The translations under genes were made by a program, and so were the position numbers. Under the pieces are notes generated by a model. That model saw nothing but the letters and a program-made list of their open reading frames with translations, did not search any database and had not been told where the DNA came from. DNA of 64,000 bases from Polytrichum commune (Eukaryota > Streptophyta > Polytrichopsida > Polytrichales > Polytrichaceae), in contig OX485807.1 of the NCBI GenBank assembly GCA_950295325.1, positions 8,089,001-8,153,000 of the forward strand, in the 5' to 3' direction. Below, piece after piece: positions 11,169 through 22,928 of the stretch. Every line of letters begins with the position of its first letter. Within the stretch, counting starts at the first letter, position 1.

Positions 11169-11406
11169 CTGCAAAGAAAGAAGCAAGGATGTTAGTTTCG
11201 GTCGTTCGACCCAAACTTCTTCACAATAGATTAGATGTCACGTGATGGAAGGGAAATGTAATGCATCAACGCATTTATTTTTGGATTGTATCTTGTTATT
11301 TTAGAACTTCATTTATATGTTTATATGGTATTTCGTTATCTTGGGTGGATTTGCGTTTTATATTGTCATCAAGGATTTCTTGAAAAGTTTATACTGTAGA
11401 GGTTGC
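11169..11406. other. Probable 5' intron or upstream region of the ParB/methyltransferase gene
   Basis: The sequence immediately before the ATG (minus strand) is a polypyrimidine tract plus CAG, an acceptor. A decayed palindrome (GTTTCGGTCG-TT-CGACCCAAAC) lies near 11193-11214. No ORF is recognisable. Confidence 0.4.
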
Positions 11407-11592
11407 GTTTGGGTCGACCGACCCAAACAGCAGGATGTGCTTTGGGTCGATCGACCCAAACAGCAAGATGTGCTTTGGGTCGATCGACCCAAACTATAGG
11501 CTGTGTTTAGGGTTTAGGGACCCAAAGCACATCGTGCTGTTTGGGTCGATCGACCCAAACTATAGGCTGTGTTTGGGTCGTCTCCCCAAACT
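11407..11592. repeat. Cluster of 22-bp palindromes with a telomere-like insert
   Basis: About five palindromes, at 11407 and onwards every ~33 bases, are separated by variants of AGCAGGATGTGC or TATAGGCTGTG. One interval carries GTTTAGGGTTTAGGGACCC, combining a telomere-like TTTAGGG pair with a half palindrome. The last copy is degenerate (GGGTCGTCTCCCC). Confidence 0.88.
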
Positions 11593-12039
11593 GTTCTATT
11601 TTAATATAGTTTTTTAAACTTGGCATGTAGCATATACAATGCTTATGCATTGTGTATGCTACAACACTGTCAATTAAGAAACACATATTGGAACCCCTTG
11701 AAAAACAATACCTTTGTTGAGGGTTTCTGTTGTAGTCGTTGCAGATGGTTGCTTTTGAACAAGTGCTCTTCTTCGACTAAGACAGAATCAGTGAATTCCT
11801 ATTCGCAGACACGCTAAAACTCACAAACAACTACCAAAGATTTCAAACCTTTCTTGAATCTCTCAATAAACCCACAATCTCTCACACAACTCCTGAGTCT
11901 CTTCAGAATCACTCAAACAACAATTGTAACTCTCAAACAACAACTGAGTCTGTTAAAACAACAACTGAATCTCTCAAAACAATAACTAAATCTCTGAAAG
12001 CACTTTTGTATCACTTTTGTATCTCTTATAGAACTTCCT
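11593..12039. other. Low-complexity region
   Basis: AT-rich sequence followed, from about 11870, by degenerate CTCTCAAACAACAACTGA-like repeats. No gene is supported. Confidence 0.5.
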
Positions 12040-12225
12040 AATCTGACAACCACTCACAAGCACTCACATGCACTCATAAGCACTCATATGCACTCACAAG
12101 CCCTCACATGCACTCACAAGCACTCACATGCACTCACAAGCACTCACATGTACTCACAAGCACTCACATGCACTCACAAGCACTCACATGCACTCACAAG
12201 CACTCACATGCACTCATCCGCACTT
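12040..12225. repeat. 20-bp tandem repeat
   Basis: The 20-base unit CACTCACAAGCACTCACATG is repeated about eight to nine times with few differences. It gives His/Thr/Ser-rich ORFs in several frames that are not genes. Confidence 0.92.
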
Positions 12226-13279
12226 CGAACTCTCGCAAGCATTGCCTAAAGCTCACACAGAATGTTGGAAAACCCTTCAACAATCTGGAAAACACTTCAA
12301 CAATGCTATATATTGCAACACTAGTGCAATCTCCCGCTACAGCAAGAGAAGGGAGGGAAGGAGAAGAAAAAAGGGTGGAGAAGGAATGTAAAGAAAAGCG
12401 CCACCCTGAATCGCCACGGCGCTTCAGGAGAGGCGGCGCTTCCACAAGAGGCGCGGAGCGAAAGGTTGGCGGGAGAGAGAGAGAGAAAGGAGGAGAATGC
12501 TTGGCGGCTGGGGTTTTGTTACCCTCGGGAATTGGCCCCCAACCGCGCGAATAGGGTGCCAACGTGATTAGGGCAGCAACGGGAATAGGGTTACGGGGAA
12601 CCCTAACTCCCATCCCTCTAAGGAGTAAACCCTTAGCGGGTAGTACAATTTTGAATAGACTTTGGAGTAGCCTAAGGTATACATCAAATGAGGTATTCTA
12701 AAAAACTAAACCATTTATACAACTAATACATCTTTACAACGCAACTTTATGCTAACACTAATACTTAATTCCTACTTACAAGACACCATTAACTAAATTT
12801 TCCAAACAAGTTGAAGTCATTGGTTTCTCGTTTGTTTGAGCACGTTATAAAAAAAATACAATTACGTGCCAAATACAATAGACTTTACCATTGATGCCAA
12901 CAACTCACACAATATGCAATGAATAAAAAAGACAATCCCCACCCCCCAACATGAAATTCGGAAATTGAGGATATTTGAATGTGGAGCCTAAATGAATACC
13001 TTCCCCAAGTGCATATTGTGAGGGTTTGGAATTGCATGATCTTTATTTCAAAATGCTAACATGCTCAAGTTTTATAGGGTATCCCCTAGATATTCACTTT
13101 GATGAATCACATAGTCGCCAATAAATCATGGATCGTGATATATGTACTTGGAATGTGATATAAAAGCAAATCGGAGAACCACAACATCATATGAAGCCCT
13201 TCAAGCAATCATGTTGTTATTGAAGGTTCGCTCCAAGTATATTAGATAATGGCGCAAGACAAACTTGATGTTGTTTGTA
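12226..13279. other. Intergenic region with a GC-rich block
   Basis: A GC-rich stretch at about 12400-12600, with GGCGC and GAGA runs, contrasts with AT-rich flanks. On the minus strand an AATATATAG sequence near 12305-12315 lies downstream of it. This could be a promoter region for the minus-strand gene below 11.2 kb, but nothing proves it. From about 13090 the sequence is the first copy of a ~480-base duplication whose second copy starts near 13570. Confidence 0.4.
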
Positions 13280-13312
13280 TATGGAGGTAGCACTGAACAA
13301 CTACAAGATTTG

Positions 13313-13345
13313 GGGTTTAGGGTTTAGGGTTTAGGGTTTAGGAGT
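13313..13345 (+). repeat. Interstitial telomere-like TTTAGGG run
   Basis: Four to five head-to-tail copies of the plant telomere unit TTTAGGG. Shorter runs occur in the same element near 14082 and 14519. The inverted copy has the matching runs near 62696 and 61970, so these are part of the element, not chance. Confidence 0.85.
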
Positions 13346-14454
13346 CATGGTTATAACATATTAATCTATCCAATATTAACGTACAACATTGACTTACTGG
13401 TGAGAAGAGTCTTATAGGAAGGTTATAGTAAAGATGATGTTGAGTATGTTAAGTTGTTATTTGGGACGTTTAAACGTGATATACTAATTGGTCTTGTGTT
13501 TATTCAAATAGCATTTCATGTTGTGGATGTTATTAGGACTTAGGGGTCTAACTTTGGATGTTTTGCTCCCTTTGATGAATCACATAGTCGCCAATAAACT
13601 ATGGTTCGTGATGTATTTAATATATGGAATGTGATATAAACGTAAATCGGTTAAGCACAACATCAAATGAAGCCATGCAAGCAATCGTGTTGTTGTTCAT
13701 TGTTCCCTCCACGTATATTAGATAATGGAGAAAGATATAAGAAATGTTGTTTATATATTAAGAAGAGTCTAATAGGAAGGTTATAGTGACCACAATCTTG
13801 ATCATGTGAATATGTTATTTGGAACGTCTAAACATGATATACTAATTGGTGTATGGTTTAGTCAATACGTATAATTTCATGTTATGGATGTTATAAGGGT
13901 TTAGGGTTCAACTTTGGATGTTTTGTTCACACACATTAGTAAGCTTGAAGTGAACTTGAGGATGGATTCAATTAGCATGGAAATATTGAACTAAAAAGCG
14001 ACATTGGTAGTTAGTATCCCCTTATCGACGTCCACATACATTCGTCATTGCCACACTTGCATGCGAGAGAAGAGGACAATATTGTAGGGTTTAGGGTTTA
14101 GGGATGACAACATATTATATATAAAAGCTCTTGTCACTTGCATTGTTGCAAATTCAGATTTGGAACAATAAATGAACTTTGTCATGACATAATTTGATTT
14201 CAAAATTAATAATTCCCCTTGCGAGGATCTTCATAACCACTTTAACTATTGTATTCAGTGACTCTTACCATAAGGCGTTACACAATGTTTAGACTTCTTT
14301 TGTCTACATATTGGTTAATGCCATACCGTAATGTTTGAATTAAAGTAGATCAATATCATCATTTAATATGTATATGATGCATTAGGGTGACATTGTAGAA
14401 GTTTTTGTTTGATCCATATATTAATTTGAGACTAGAGAAAGTCTGAATTTAACG

Positions 14455-14467
14455 AATATAGTGTTAC
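14455..14467 (+). mobile_element. Internal copy of the element's right terminus
   Basis: At about 14413-14467 the sequence repeats the 3' end of the large element: TGATCCATATATTAATTTGA, the (mismatched) hairpin, then ACGAATATAGTGTTA. It is followed by a second copy of the CATTGCCACACTT...GCGAG block already seen at 14045, now running into another TTTAGGG run. The inverted copy lacks this segment. It looks like a small internally deleted derivative sitting inside the full element. Confidence 0.6.
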
Positions 14468-14943
14468 ATACGTTTATCATTGCCACACTTCCATGCGAGA
14501 TAATAGAGCAATGTTCTAGGGTTTAGGGTTTAGGGGAGACAAATAAATAATTTTATTCATCATGACAATGGCCTCAAGCCTTGGAAACTCTCTCATAATT
14601 GCAGCCTCCAAATGGCCCCAACCCCACCGAAATAGGTTTGCACTTGAAAGCATTGAATGGAGTTGTGGTTGGGTATACATATTGGTTAAAATATACCGTT
14701 GTGACACTTGAAAAAATTAATGTGGCCGCCACCCTTCCTCCCAATGTCGTATGTCATATACACACAAAACCAAAAAAAGATTAAATATCATAGACTAAAT
14801 CATATGACGGCTGGGGTATGAGAGGGGCATTGAAAGATGCGCATTTTCTACAATAAACAGAAAACGGGGAATTCTGTCAGGAGGTTTGAAATAACAAGGC
14901 GGGAAAGGCATCCAATGAGGAAGTCGGGCAAGTGGAGGTGGAT

Positions 14944-14953
14944 AGTATAAAGG
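14944..14953 (+). promoter_or_regulatory. Candidate TATA box of the DUF7869-type gene
   Basis: AGTATAAAGGGG is conserved in the inverted copy (complement near 61533-61542), amid otherwise diverged non-coding sequence. Transcription starting ~30 bases downstream would carry the palindrome array in a ~1.3-kb 5' leader. Confidence 0.5.
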
Positions 14954-15141
14954 GGCGCACCCCCCAAAAGTTGGTTTCTTTTTGCTCTTCTCCCACTCCT
15001 GAATTCGTAGAGAGAACTCTTAGTCGGAGCTGTACTTCGAGGTTCGTTCACGCTGCTGTTCATGAAGACCTATCCACAGCATGCAAGTCCGCAGTGAACT
15101 TTGCAATGAGCTGAAATTCCACACACCTCTCAATATCCGCT

Positions 15142-15190
15142 GCATTATATGCCGCATTATACGCCGCATTATACGTTGTATTATACGTCG
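15142..15190 (+). repeat. 12-bp tandem repeat, four copies
   Basis: Four copies of a GCCGCATTATAC-like unit. The inverted element keeps a shortened version near 61298-61325 (GGCGGATAATGC). Confidence 0.75.
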
Positions 15191-15232
15191 GTCGACACTA
15201 GTGTTGGCGGGTTCCAGTCTGACCCTTGTGAG

Positions 15233-16085
15233 GTTTGGGTCGGTCGACCCAAACCCCTTCACTAGTGTTGGGGGGGGGGCCTACTCTGACCCTTGTGAGG
15301 TTTGGGTCGGTCGACCCAAACCCCTTCACTAGTGTTGGGGGGAGTCTACTCTGACCCTTGTGAGGTTTGGGTCGGTCGACCCAAACCCCTTCACTAGTGT
15401 TGGGGGGGGGTCTACTCTGACCCTTGTGATGTTTGGGTCGGTCGACCCAAACCCCTTCACTAGTGTTGGGGGGGGTCTACTCTGACCCTTGTGAGGTTTG
15501 GGTCGGTCGACCCAAACCCCTACCCCACTGTGGGCGTTTATCGTAAAACCTTTTAGAAGGTTTGGGTCGGTCGACCCAAACTTTTTCGCACATCGTGAAC
15601 GAATTGTTAATGGCCCTTACCCAAGGTACTCAGAAGGTTTGGACGGACATAGTAGGAACCTTATCCCATCATATGTAATGTTTGGGTCGAGCGACCCAAA
15701 CCTCATCCCAGTGTGGGTGGATTTACACTGTGAAAGTTTGGGTCGACCGACCCAAACCCTTTCCCGGTGTGGGTGGACTTACCCTGTGAAAGTTTGGGTC
15801 GACCGATCCAAACCCTTTCTGAGTGTGGGTGGGTTTACCCTGTGAAAGTTTGGGTCGGTCGACCCAAACCCCTTCCCCAGTTTCGGCGGTTGTAGTTGAC
15901 CATGACAAGGATTGGGTCGGTCGACCCAAAGTTTTCCCCACAGTGTGATGGAATTCTAAATGGCCCTCAACCCATCATTGTACAAGGTTTGAGTCGGTCG
16001 ACCGGAACCCGACCCTATCCCACGGGCAAGGTGGGGATGGCCCTCAATCCCTGGTGCCATAGGGTTTAGGTCGGCTGACCCAAAC
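15233..16085. repeat. Palindrome array between promoter and ORF
   Basis: The first five units are 65-67 bases long. Each holds GTTTGGGTCG-GT-CGACCCAAAC plus a CACTAGTG and a GACCCTTGTGA block. About eight further palindromes follow in more diverged spacers to about 16085, some decayed (for example GTTTGAGTCG...). The unit matches the 62-70-base unit of the array at 60521-61269 in reverse orientation, so the array belongs to the element. Confidence 0.92.
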
Positions 16086-16286
16086 TCCCACCCAAAATAT
16101 TTTGTGGAACATTTTGTGGACTGGCGCATAGTATTGGGAGCTCACATTGCATTTGTGTTGCAAATGTCTTGATCCTCAGTGTCCCCATTCATCGTGATGT
16201 TTTGCATTTTCCAATATTTGATTCTTTTGGACCCTTACGTTGTGTCCATGTTTGTTGAGATTTCATGTGCATGTGTGTAGGCGTAA

Positions 16287-19200
16287 TGGAGGGAGTTGGT
16301 GGAAGAGGGGATTCCTTCTCTGAAGACATGGGCAGCACCCAATCTCTGTCTGGGGATGAGCTAGACATTGTCGGGGAGGATAGTTTTGATGACAGTGCAG
16401 ATGAAGGTCATTTGGGGAGTCCTTCGCCATCTGACCCTTTTTGCCCCATTGTGGAATGTGCGGGGCTTTCACGAGCTTCATGGGTGAATTTGGATGTGGT
16501 ACTTGTTAATGACAGTGGAGTTGCTGTGGCGGAGGGTATTTGTCGTAACACACATCCACAAGATTGCATTGATGAACACCCCCTTGGCACCGAGGACGTT
16601 GGAATTGTTATATTAGAATCACTCGTACATTCGGAAGTCAATCCAACTCATAGGTTCTCGTTGCGAAGGTGGCCGTTGAGGAATGTGACAATTGAGGGGG
16701 TTAGCTTGCGCGACCATGAGCGACGACACGTCCAAATCCAACAGGAGCTCCAAGCAAACATTCGGCCACGCAAAGGCCTTCGGAAGTACGAAACATTGAC
16801 ACGTCCTACTCCGTCTGCAAATAAGTGTAAACGTCAAAGGTTACTCTGTGAGGAGTCTATTAGAGAAGTTGCTACGAAGGATTGTTGTGTACATCGTTGT
16901 TGCCAATTGTTCCCAAGAGATAAATTGAAGGCCATCCGTGAAGAAATGTGGCTTGGAGATTTCCGTCTAAGATCCACCAAAAAACTTGATGTCCATAGGG
17001 CGATACATGTGAACGGAGCGGGTCGCAAGGTCATCACCCTTGAGAGCATAGACGTGTGTTGTACGGCATGGTACACCATTCATGGTGTGTCGAAAGCGGA
17101 ATTTTATAGACAAGCCGCGTATGCCAATGAAGGCCGCCGTGCCCGTCACCATGGGAACATGGGCTTAAAGAAACCAAGAGAAGCAACGAGACAAGCAACA
17201 ACCACTTTGGCAACCATCATTGTCCCCCTTGCCGATGCAATGCCGCACAAAACACGCACACTCGCAACCGGTGAAAAGGTTGTGGAGAAGGTTCTTCCTA
17301 CAGGCACGAAATGGAAAGACATATTGTTGGACGTAAACGCAGTTGGCGAGAAGGCCGGGTTGGACCCAATTTCGTTGTCGAAACTGAGTGCTATAAAAAA
17401 ATCTCACTTTAGCGAATACATCACAAAAAGACGAGGCGACAAATTTGCCCGTTGTTCCAAATGCGAGAAGTTGAAACGCCTTCGAGATGCACACACGATG
17501 GGGACAGAGTCCTATGCCGCACATCAAATGAACTATTTCAAGCATGTGAACATGCAAGAGGCACACCGTAATGATTACTACACAAATAGAGCTTTGTCCA
17601 TCTCCAGGCCTTTGGAAGTCCTTACAATCATCCATGACAAGATGGACCATGCCAAAACAGCCTCACCATGTTTTGCAAATCGAATCAAAGCCACGGACGG
17701 CCTTTTTAAGCTTCCTGTTTCGGTTACAGGTGATTTTGATAACAATTGCATTGCATTACCTAAACACAAATTTGTGCGTTTAGGTTTGTACTTGGGGCCA
17801 TACATGTACACCATGTGAATTTTTTGGTGTTATAGTTGAATATTAAACCATTGGGTTGCCTTTGCAGGAATGATTGCACATGGGCATGGTGATGTCAAAT
17901 ATGCTCATTATGCTCTTGATTTGTATCCGGCGGATTCAAACCACACGATAGGATCATTTGCAAAGCTTTTACGTGATTTGGAGAAACCGCCGTCCTATTC
18001 ATCAAGATTGTTATTTGAAAACTCGGGATCAACACCTCTATATGAAGCGGTCTTAGATGGAAGAGATGTATGCGTGCACTCATTGCCGGAGCCACCAAGT
18101 GAAGATGTGATTGCCAAGAAGTTGCCCCCAACTCTGCGTGTCCAATTGGACAATTGTGCGAAGGACAATAAAAGTAGATATGTTTTTGCATATTGGTCGT
18201 TGTTGGTTGCGAAAGGCATTTTCAAGGAGGTTTTTGTGTCCTTTCTATTGGTAGGCCATACGCACGATGATATTGATGCGTCCTTTGGGCGGTGGAGCAT
18301 GAAGTTGCGCGAGGAGGATTTTCCAACAATCCCATTGTTGATGAAGTCGTACATGGATTTGGAGAACATTCCCGTCATCCCCCATATGATCGAGGAGGTT
18401 CCAGACTTCAAGGCATTTATAGAACCGTATATTCGAAGCGGAGCTCACCGATTGATCGGGCATACGAAGGCACAACAATTTCGGTTCTACGTGCGTGACG
18501 ATGGTGTCCCCGCCATGCAATACAAGTTGTTGTGCACATCACAAGACTGGAGCCCGCCGGAGGGTCTCCTTGTATGGCGTGTTGATGGGGAGGGAAGGAC
18601 GATGTTGCCTGACGGAGAGCCTAAGCCTTGCAAACCAATATCCATGAAGAATTTGGAGGACATTTGTAAAGGCATATCAGGCTTCATACAATATTGGGAG
18701 AGTTTGAGGGTAGCGGATGTTGGTGGATCGTGTTGGCTTCGTTACGGAAGTTGGATACAATATTGGACACGTGTTCGTGGCGCTTTGGCAAACCTTCATC
18801 AAGATACACCCCTTACTTTAAGGCATGGGTTTTGGCCACAAACACGTGTCAATGTACAAGCTTCGGAGGCTAGTCTTTTGGGAAATGGAGAGGTTCGAGA
18901 GGAGTTTGATGTGGACGACCATTACGTGGGGCCTGCTAGTAGTCGTCCGCCACCATCTTTCCGCATTGCAGTGGATTGTCATGAAGGTTATATGCTCATT
19001 TTGCGTCCTGGAGATGAGACATATGCAAAGCCAGTGTGGGTGGCAAGAGCTTTGTCCAAACCAAATTTTGTAACTTCCAGCCCTCATTTTCGACAAATAC
19101 AAGTAGAGTACTACCGACCGACAGCACGGAATGAAGATGTTGTTCGGCATTATACAGGCTGGAATACAAACCCTAACTTTCGGTGGAAGGTGGATTCTGA

Positions 19201-19354
19201 GCATGGTCCATCTTGGGTAGATACAGATTCCATATTCATAGCATGGAAACCACGGAAAAATCATAGTGGATCAGTGTCCATCCCTCAAAAGTACATAACT
19301 TTTGCAAAAGACAACCTTGCTCGGATCGCAGAAGAAGCAACCCACGTTGAATGA
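16287..19354 (+). CDS. DUF7869-like putative transposase, two exons
   Basis: Exon 1 runs from ATG 16287 (ATGGAGGGAG, conserved in the inverted copy) to 17783. A donor TTAG|GTTTGTAC and acceptor TTTGCAG|GAATG at 17867/17868 remove an 84-base intron and keep the frame, giving about 994 residues. The N-terminal third is acidic and then basic; cysteine pairs near residues 190-215 and later CSKCEKL suggest metal binding. The C-terminal half carries LDNCAKDNKSRYVF and GHTHDDIDASFGRW, which I recall as hallmarks of the family called DUF7869. With the earlier IIHDKMDHAK they could supply the acidic triad of an RNase-H-like transposase; that is inference. The whole gene is repeated with stops at 57231-60299. 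Intact reading frames here and the spliced structure suggest this copy could still be active. Confidence 0.75.
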
Positions 19355-19887
19355 GAAGTTGGTAGGATTGTGTTAGCATGATTATAGTGTAAACTGTAAT
19401 TCAACGAATATATATTACTCATATATGTGCTCCTCAAACTTGGGGCAAAGTTTGGGTAGAACTTGCGAATGCTATATTGTTTGGGGTTGGATGAATATCC
19501 ATTTACTATATTTCAATACAGTTGTGAAGTTCATTTTTTTTATTAAGTTTGGGACTAAATTTTCCATTGAAGAAAAATGCATTTATTGCATGCACTTTGT
19601 ATGTTGCAATGTCTATATTTTATTGACCATGCTAATAATAGAAATCATTTTATATGTTTCTTGGGTGAAACTAGTTTGGAGTGCTCTACCCAAAGTGTTT
19701 TTGTAGATGAAGTTGGTGTTGAGTGCTCTACCACATGTGCTTATGTCCACACATAATAGATTTGGGATATTAGAACATATAATATATTTGAGATCGTTCT
19801 CAATATAGTTTCGGAACACGGAATGTTGTTTGATCCATATATTAATTTGAGACTAGAGAAAGTCTCAATTTAACGAATATAGTGTTA

Positions 19888-21718
19888 AATGTAGAAAATC
19901 AAGTTGAGAGTCTTCACTACTTATCATTAAAAGTGATGCTCAAAAGCAAATGGTTGAGTCTGGTTTTGGACGTAGATTTCATGACCTTAACTATTTTGAA
20001 GTTGGAATTTTCTTTCATATTCCTTGAATTCATTATCTACTTGAGGGCATCATCACAAAACTTTGTGGAAAACCATCAAATTAATGTAGTATTATCGTAC
20101 TTTAAACAAATTTTAGACAGTCACTTGTTCAATATCACCTACTTGCACACCACTTGTACCGTCTTCTAGAATATGTAGACTTTTCTTGGAATTTTTTTTG
20201 TCATCATAATTTGTTTGGCTTTGTAGATCAATATGTTTCTTTAAATGTCTATGAATTTTTTTCTTCACAAAATTTAAAGTTAGTGTATAATTTTGAATCA
20301 CTTTCATTGAACATTGGGCAGGGATCAAGAGTTATCCACTTTACCATGCTTGCACCCTGTGGTTGTTATGCACTTGGACCGACAAAGTTATAAATTTTTG
20401 TGATCTAAGTTTGACCCAAGATAATTTGCGTGGTTAATGAGGCAACCTATTTATGAAGGCAGTCTAATTGCACATACCAATGTAGTTAAGTTACGTCATA
20501 AACAAGTTTTTGATCACAAGAAAGGATCATTGCTTAATCTAGTAGGTGTTCAAGGAAAGAGTATTGGTAACATCCTCACCGTTGGTGGGGTTGAGGGGTT
20601 TTGTGATAAATATTGCGAGAGAAGTTCCATAAACAAAATTAAACCGTAATAATATAAGTTACAATGGAGAACCTACCTTAGTGATATGTTGTCATTTGTT
20701 TGTGTTTGTTTCGAAAGTCTCCAATCGCTAATAAGATTGTTAGAGAGAAGGTTTGGCTTAACCCTTAATTTCTCACATGAGTATTTTTGTCTAAATAATT
20801 AATTTTGGAAGGGCCTAGATGCAATTGAATTGTTTTTGCTCACAACTTATTTTGTGCACCCAATAGATGGAAAGAAGAAAATGGATAATTTTACTTGTTG
20901 ATAGAGATACCCCCCCCCCCCCCCAAAAGCCGCTTATATGAAAAATGTGCTCAAAATCCATGTGCAACTGGGACTTTGTTAAGTCTTGAAACTACCAAAC
21001 CAAATGCATCATTTGGTGCATCATAATCTATATGGGGGCTCAACATACTTGGAATCAAAATCCATGCAATCTCGGTTTATGAGGAATTGTTTAGTTTGAG
21101 ACTCAAACTTTCTTACATGGAATGTTCAATGAAGACACCAAGGTCACGGATGTGATATTTAAATTGATATTAACAAGTTTGGTTCATAAAGTTTTTAAGT
21201 TTCTAACTTTGCAACCTTTGTCTCATAGCAGATGAACAGTCTTTAAATTATAATTTGAAGTATATTCCATAGATTCCTCTACAAAGATGGACGATTGACC
21301 TAAAAGTTTGAAGTTCGCAATTTTCATTCGGCCAATTTGTAACTACACTAAATATGATATTCATCACTGTGTCATATGGTATTTTATGTCACTATGGTGA
21401 CTTTTCGGATGACACTTCTTACGAACAAGTGAACAAATACTTGTCATGGATGATGGATGAGTTCATCCATTGGCCAAAACCCTACCTTCTCTTGTCAGCA
21501 ACTTGTGATGGAACATTGTCATGGATGATTGAAACTTGGATGTAAGATCACTTGGTAAGTGACATTAATTGCAACACTGTAAATCTATAATTCCCCCAAA
21601 AAATTTACATGGAGTGACAAATAATGTTGGGTTAACATGTAGTGTTGGTGACACTATACTGTGGTTTACAATTAGTATTGAGCAAGACAATCAGAATTGG
21701 TGACACTAGATCTCACAT
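19888..21718. other. AT-rich intergenic region
   Basis: No supportable gene. It contains a C run at about 20906-20923 and many short, domain-free ORFs. A repeat of the phrase ATGGATGATGGATGAG-like sequence near 21450 is not coding. Confidence 0.55.
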
Positions 21719-21721
21719 TTA

Positions 21722-22220
21722 GGGTCACTTCACACACGAGACTGAGAGCCCGTGACCATTGCACTTCAAGCACTCTCGTGGGTGGAAAAGGAGGAGCCAG
21801 TCCAAGTTCGCTTCACACTATGCTTGAGGGACCAACGGAGTATATGAATGCAAGATGGATGTAAAGTCTACATGGATTCCTGCATGGCATCAAATGGATC
21901 ATGATTCATGGTCACTTGGACTATTTTCAAAAACCACCTCTTGGAGTTAGGTCTAGCACAAAACCCCGAGACCATGGCACTCCGAATGCTCACAACCATT
22001 GATTTTATTGTATTTTATCATGTGTGAGGACTCACATGAATAGAAATTCATTGAAATAACATTTGGTTGAGCGCCTGGTCACATGTGACTTCATGGTACA
22101 CTTGAGGGTCCGTGACCACACCACATGATTTTGGAGTGTCTTGGGATGGCCTTTGGACACTTTCTTTTGAGCTCTCACAATTTCACAGTCACGGCTCTTG
22201 GCTCGTGTGTGAAGTAGCCC
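21722..22220. mobile_element. Harbinger/Tourist-type MITE with TTA duplication
   Basis: The left end GGGTCACTTCACACACGAG and the complement of the right end GGGCTACTTCACACACGAG form imperfect terminal inverted repeats of about 35 bases. TTA flanks both sides (21719-21721 and 22221-22223), the 3-bp duplication typical of PIF/Harbinger insertions. It is 499 bases long and non-coding. Confidence 0.72.
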
Positions 22221-22223
22221 TTA

Positions 22224-22926
22224 GGGCCAATTTACACCATGGACCATGGAGGATGGCCTTTTTCCATGGTCCAACTTGATGGTCCAACTCCCATGGTCCA
22301 ATTTCTTTAAAAAATCAATTCACAAAGCCTTTGGGCCCCACACTAGGTGTAAACCGAATGTGGACCAAGAAGAGTGACCATGCACCAAAAAGTGAATGTG
22401 CTGATTTTTTTTTTAATATATGCCCAAAAAGGGCAGTTTTGAAAAAAATTCAAGTTTGACCATTCTCTTGTCTTCTCTTGGGCTTCACTTCTTGTTAAAA
22501 GTGTCGAAGATGTGGCTTGCAAATCTTCTCACAACAATTTTAACAACAAAAAATGAGCGATTTAATTTGTACATGTTCAATGTAATTTACATGTGACTTG
22601 TACCTTGTGTTGTACATTGACTATTATTTGCAACCCGCTTCACCATGTGTACTCAAATTCTTGAGTTCTAGATTTCCCACATTGTTTGGTGAACCATGTG
22701 GGAGTTGGTTTAAGGGGTAGGGTAGGGAAGAAATGGTATGTCTCATGGGCTATGATATGATAGGGTAGGGAAGAAATGATATGTCTCATGGGCACATAGA
22801 GGGCAAGCTTGCTTCTCAAGATTCATTACAACACATAAATGTCGAAAATTGTGCCTTGTGAGCCTTACCTAGTGGAAAGAGTTGTATTAAAAGCCCCTAC
22901 AAAAGAAACTCATTAAAATTTTATTA
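22224..22926. other. Non-coding region with short repeats
   Basis: It contains a cluster of CCATGGTCC palindromic words near 22240-22310 and a direct duplication of GGGTAGGGAAGAAAT...ATGTCTCATGGGC at 22722-22791. No gene is seen. Confidence 0.5.
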
Positions 22927-22928
22927 TA

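Larger units (their letters stand above)
13280..19887 (+). mobile_element. Large DUF7869-type DNA element, intact-looking copy
   Basis: The segment from about 13280 to 19887 is homologous, in the same internal order, to the inverted segment 62780-56699. That order is telomere-like blocks, a ~500-base non-coding region, a TATA box, a palindrome array, a two-exon gene and a 3' tail. The right boundary is sharp: both copies end with ACGAATATAGTGTTA, preceded by a perfect 8-bp hairpin (TTGAGACT, loop AGAGAA, AGTCTCAA). The left boundary is only the limit of visible similarity, and no terminal inverted repeat or target duplication was found. This copy also has an internal ~480-base tandem duplication (13090-13560 versus 13570-13930) and a ~400-base extra segment (14075-14470). 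Confidence 0.7.

Noticed and set aside
12108-12554. His/Thr/Ser-rich ORFs over the CACTCACAAG repeat
   Set aside because: A 20-base repeat is open in several frames. No start context, domain or splice support.
15233-16085. Possible CRISPR array (regular palindromic repeats with spacers)
   Set aside because: The spacers are themselves repeated rather than unique, there are no cas genes, and the context is a eukaryotic transposon.
19830-19887. Helitron 3' end
   Set aside because: A hairpin precedes the terminus, but the end is AGTGTTA rather than CTRR, and no Rep or helicase domain is encoded.
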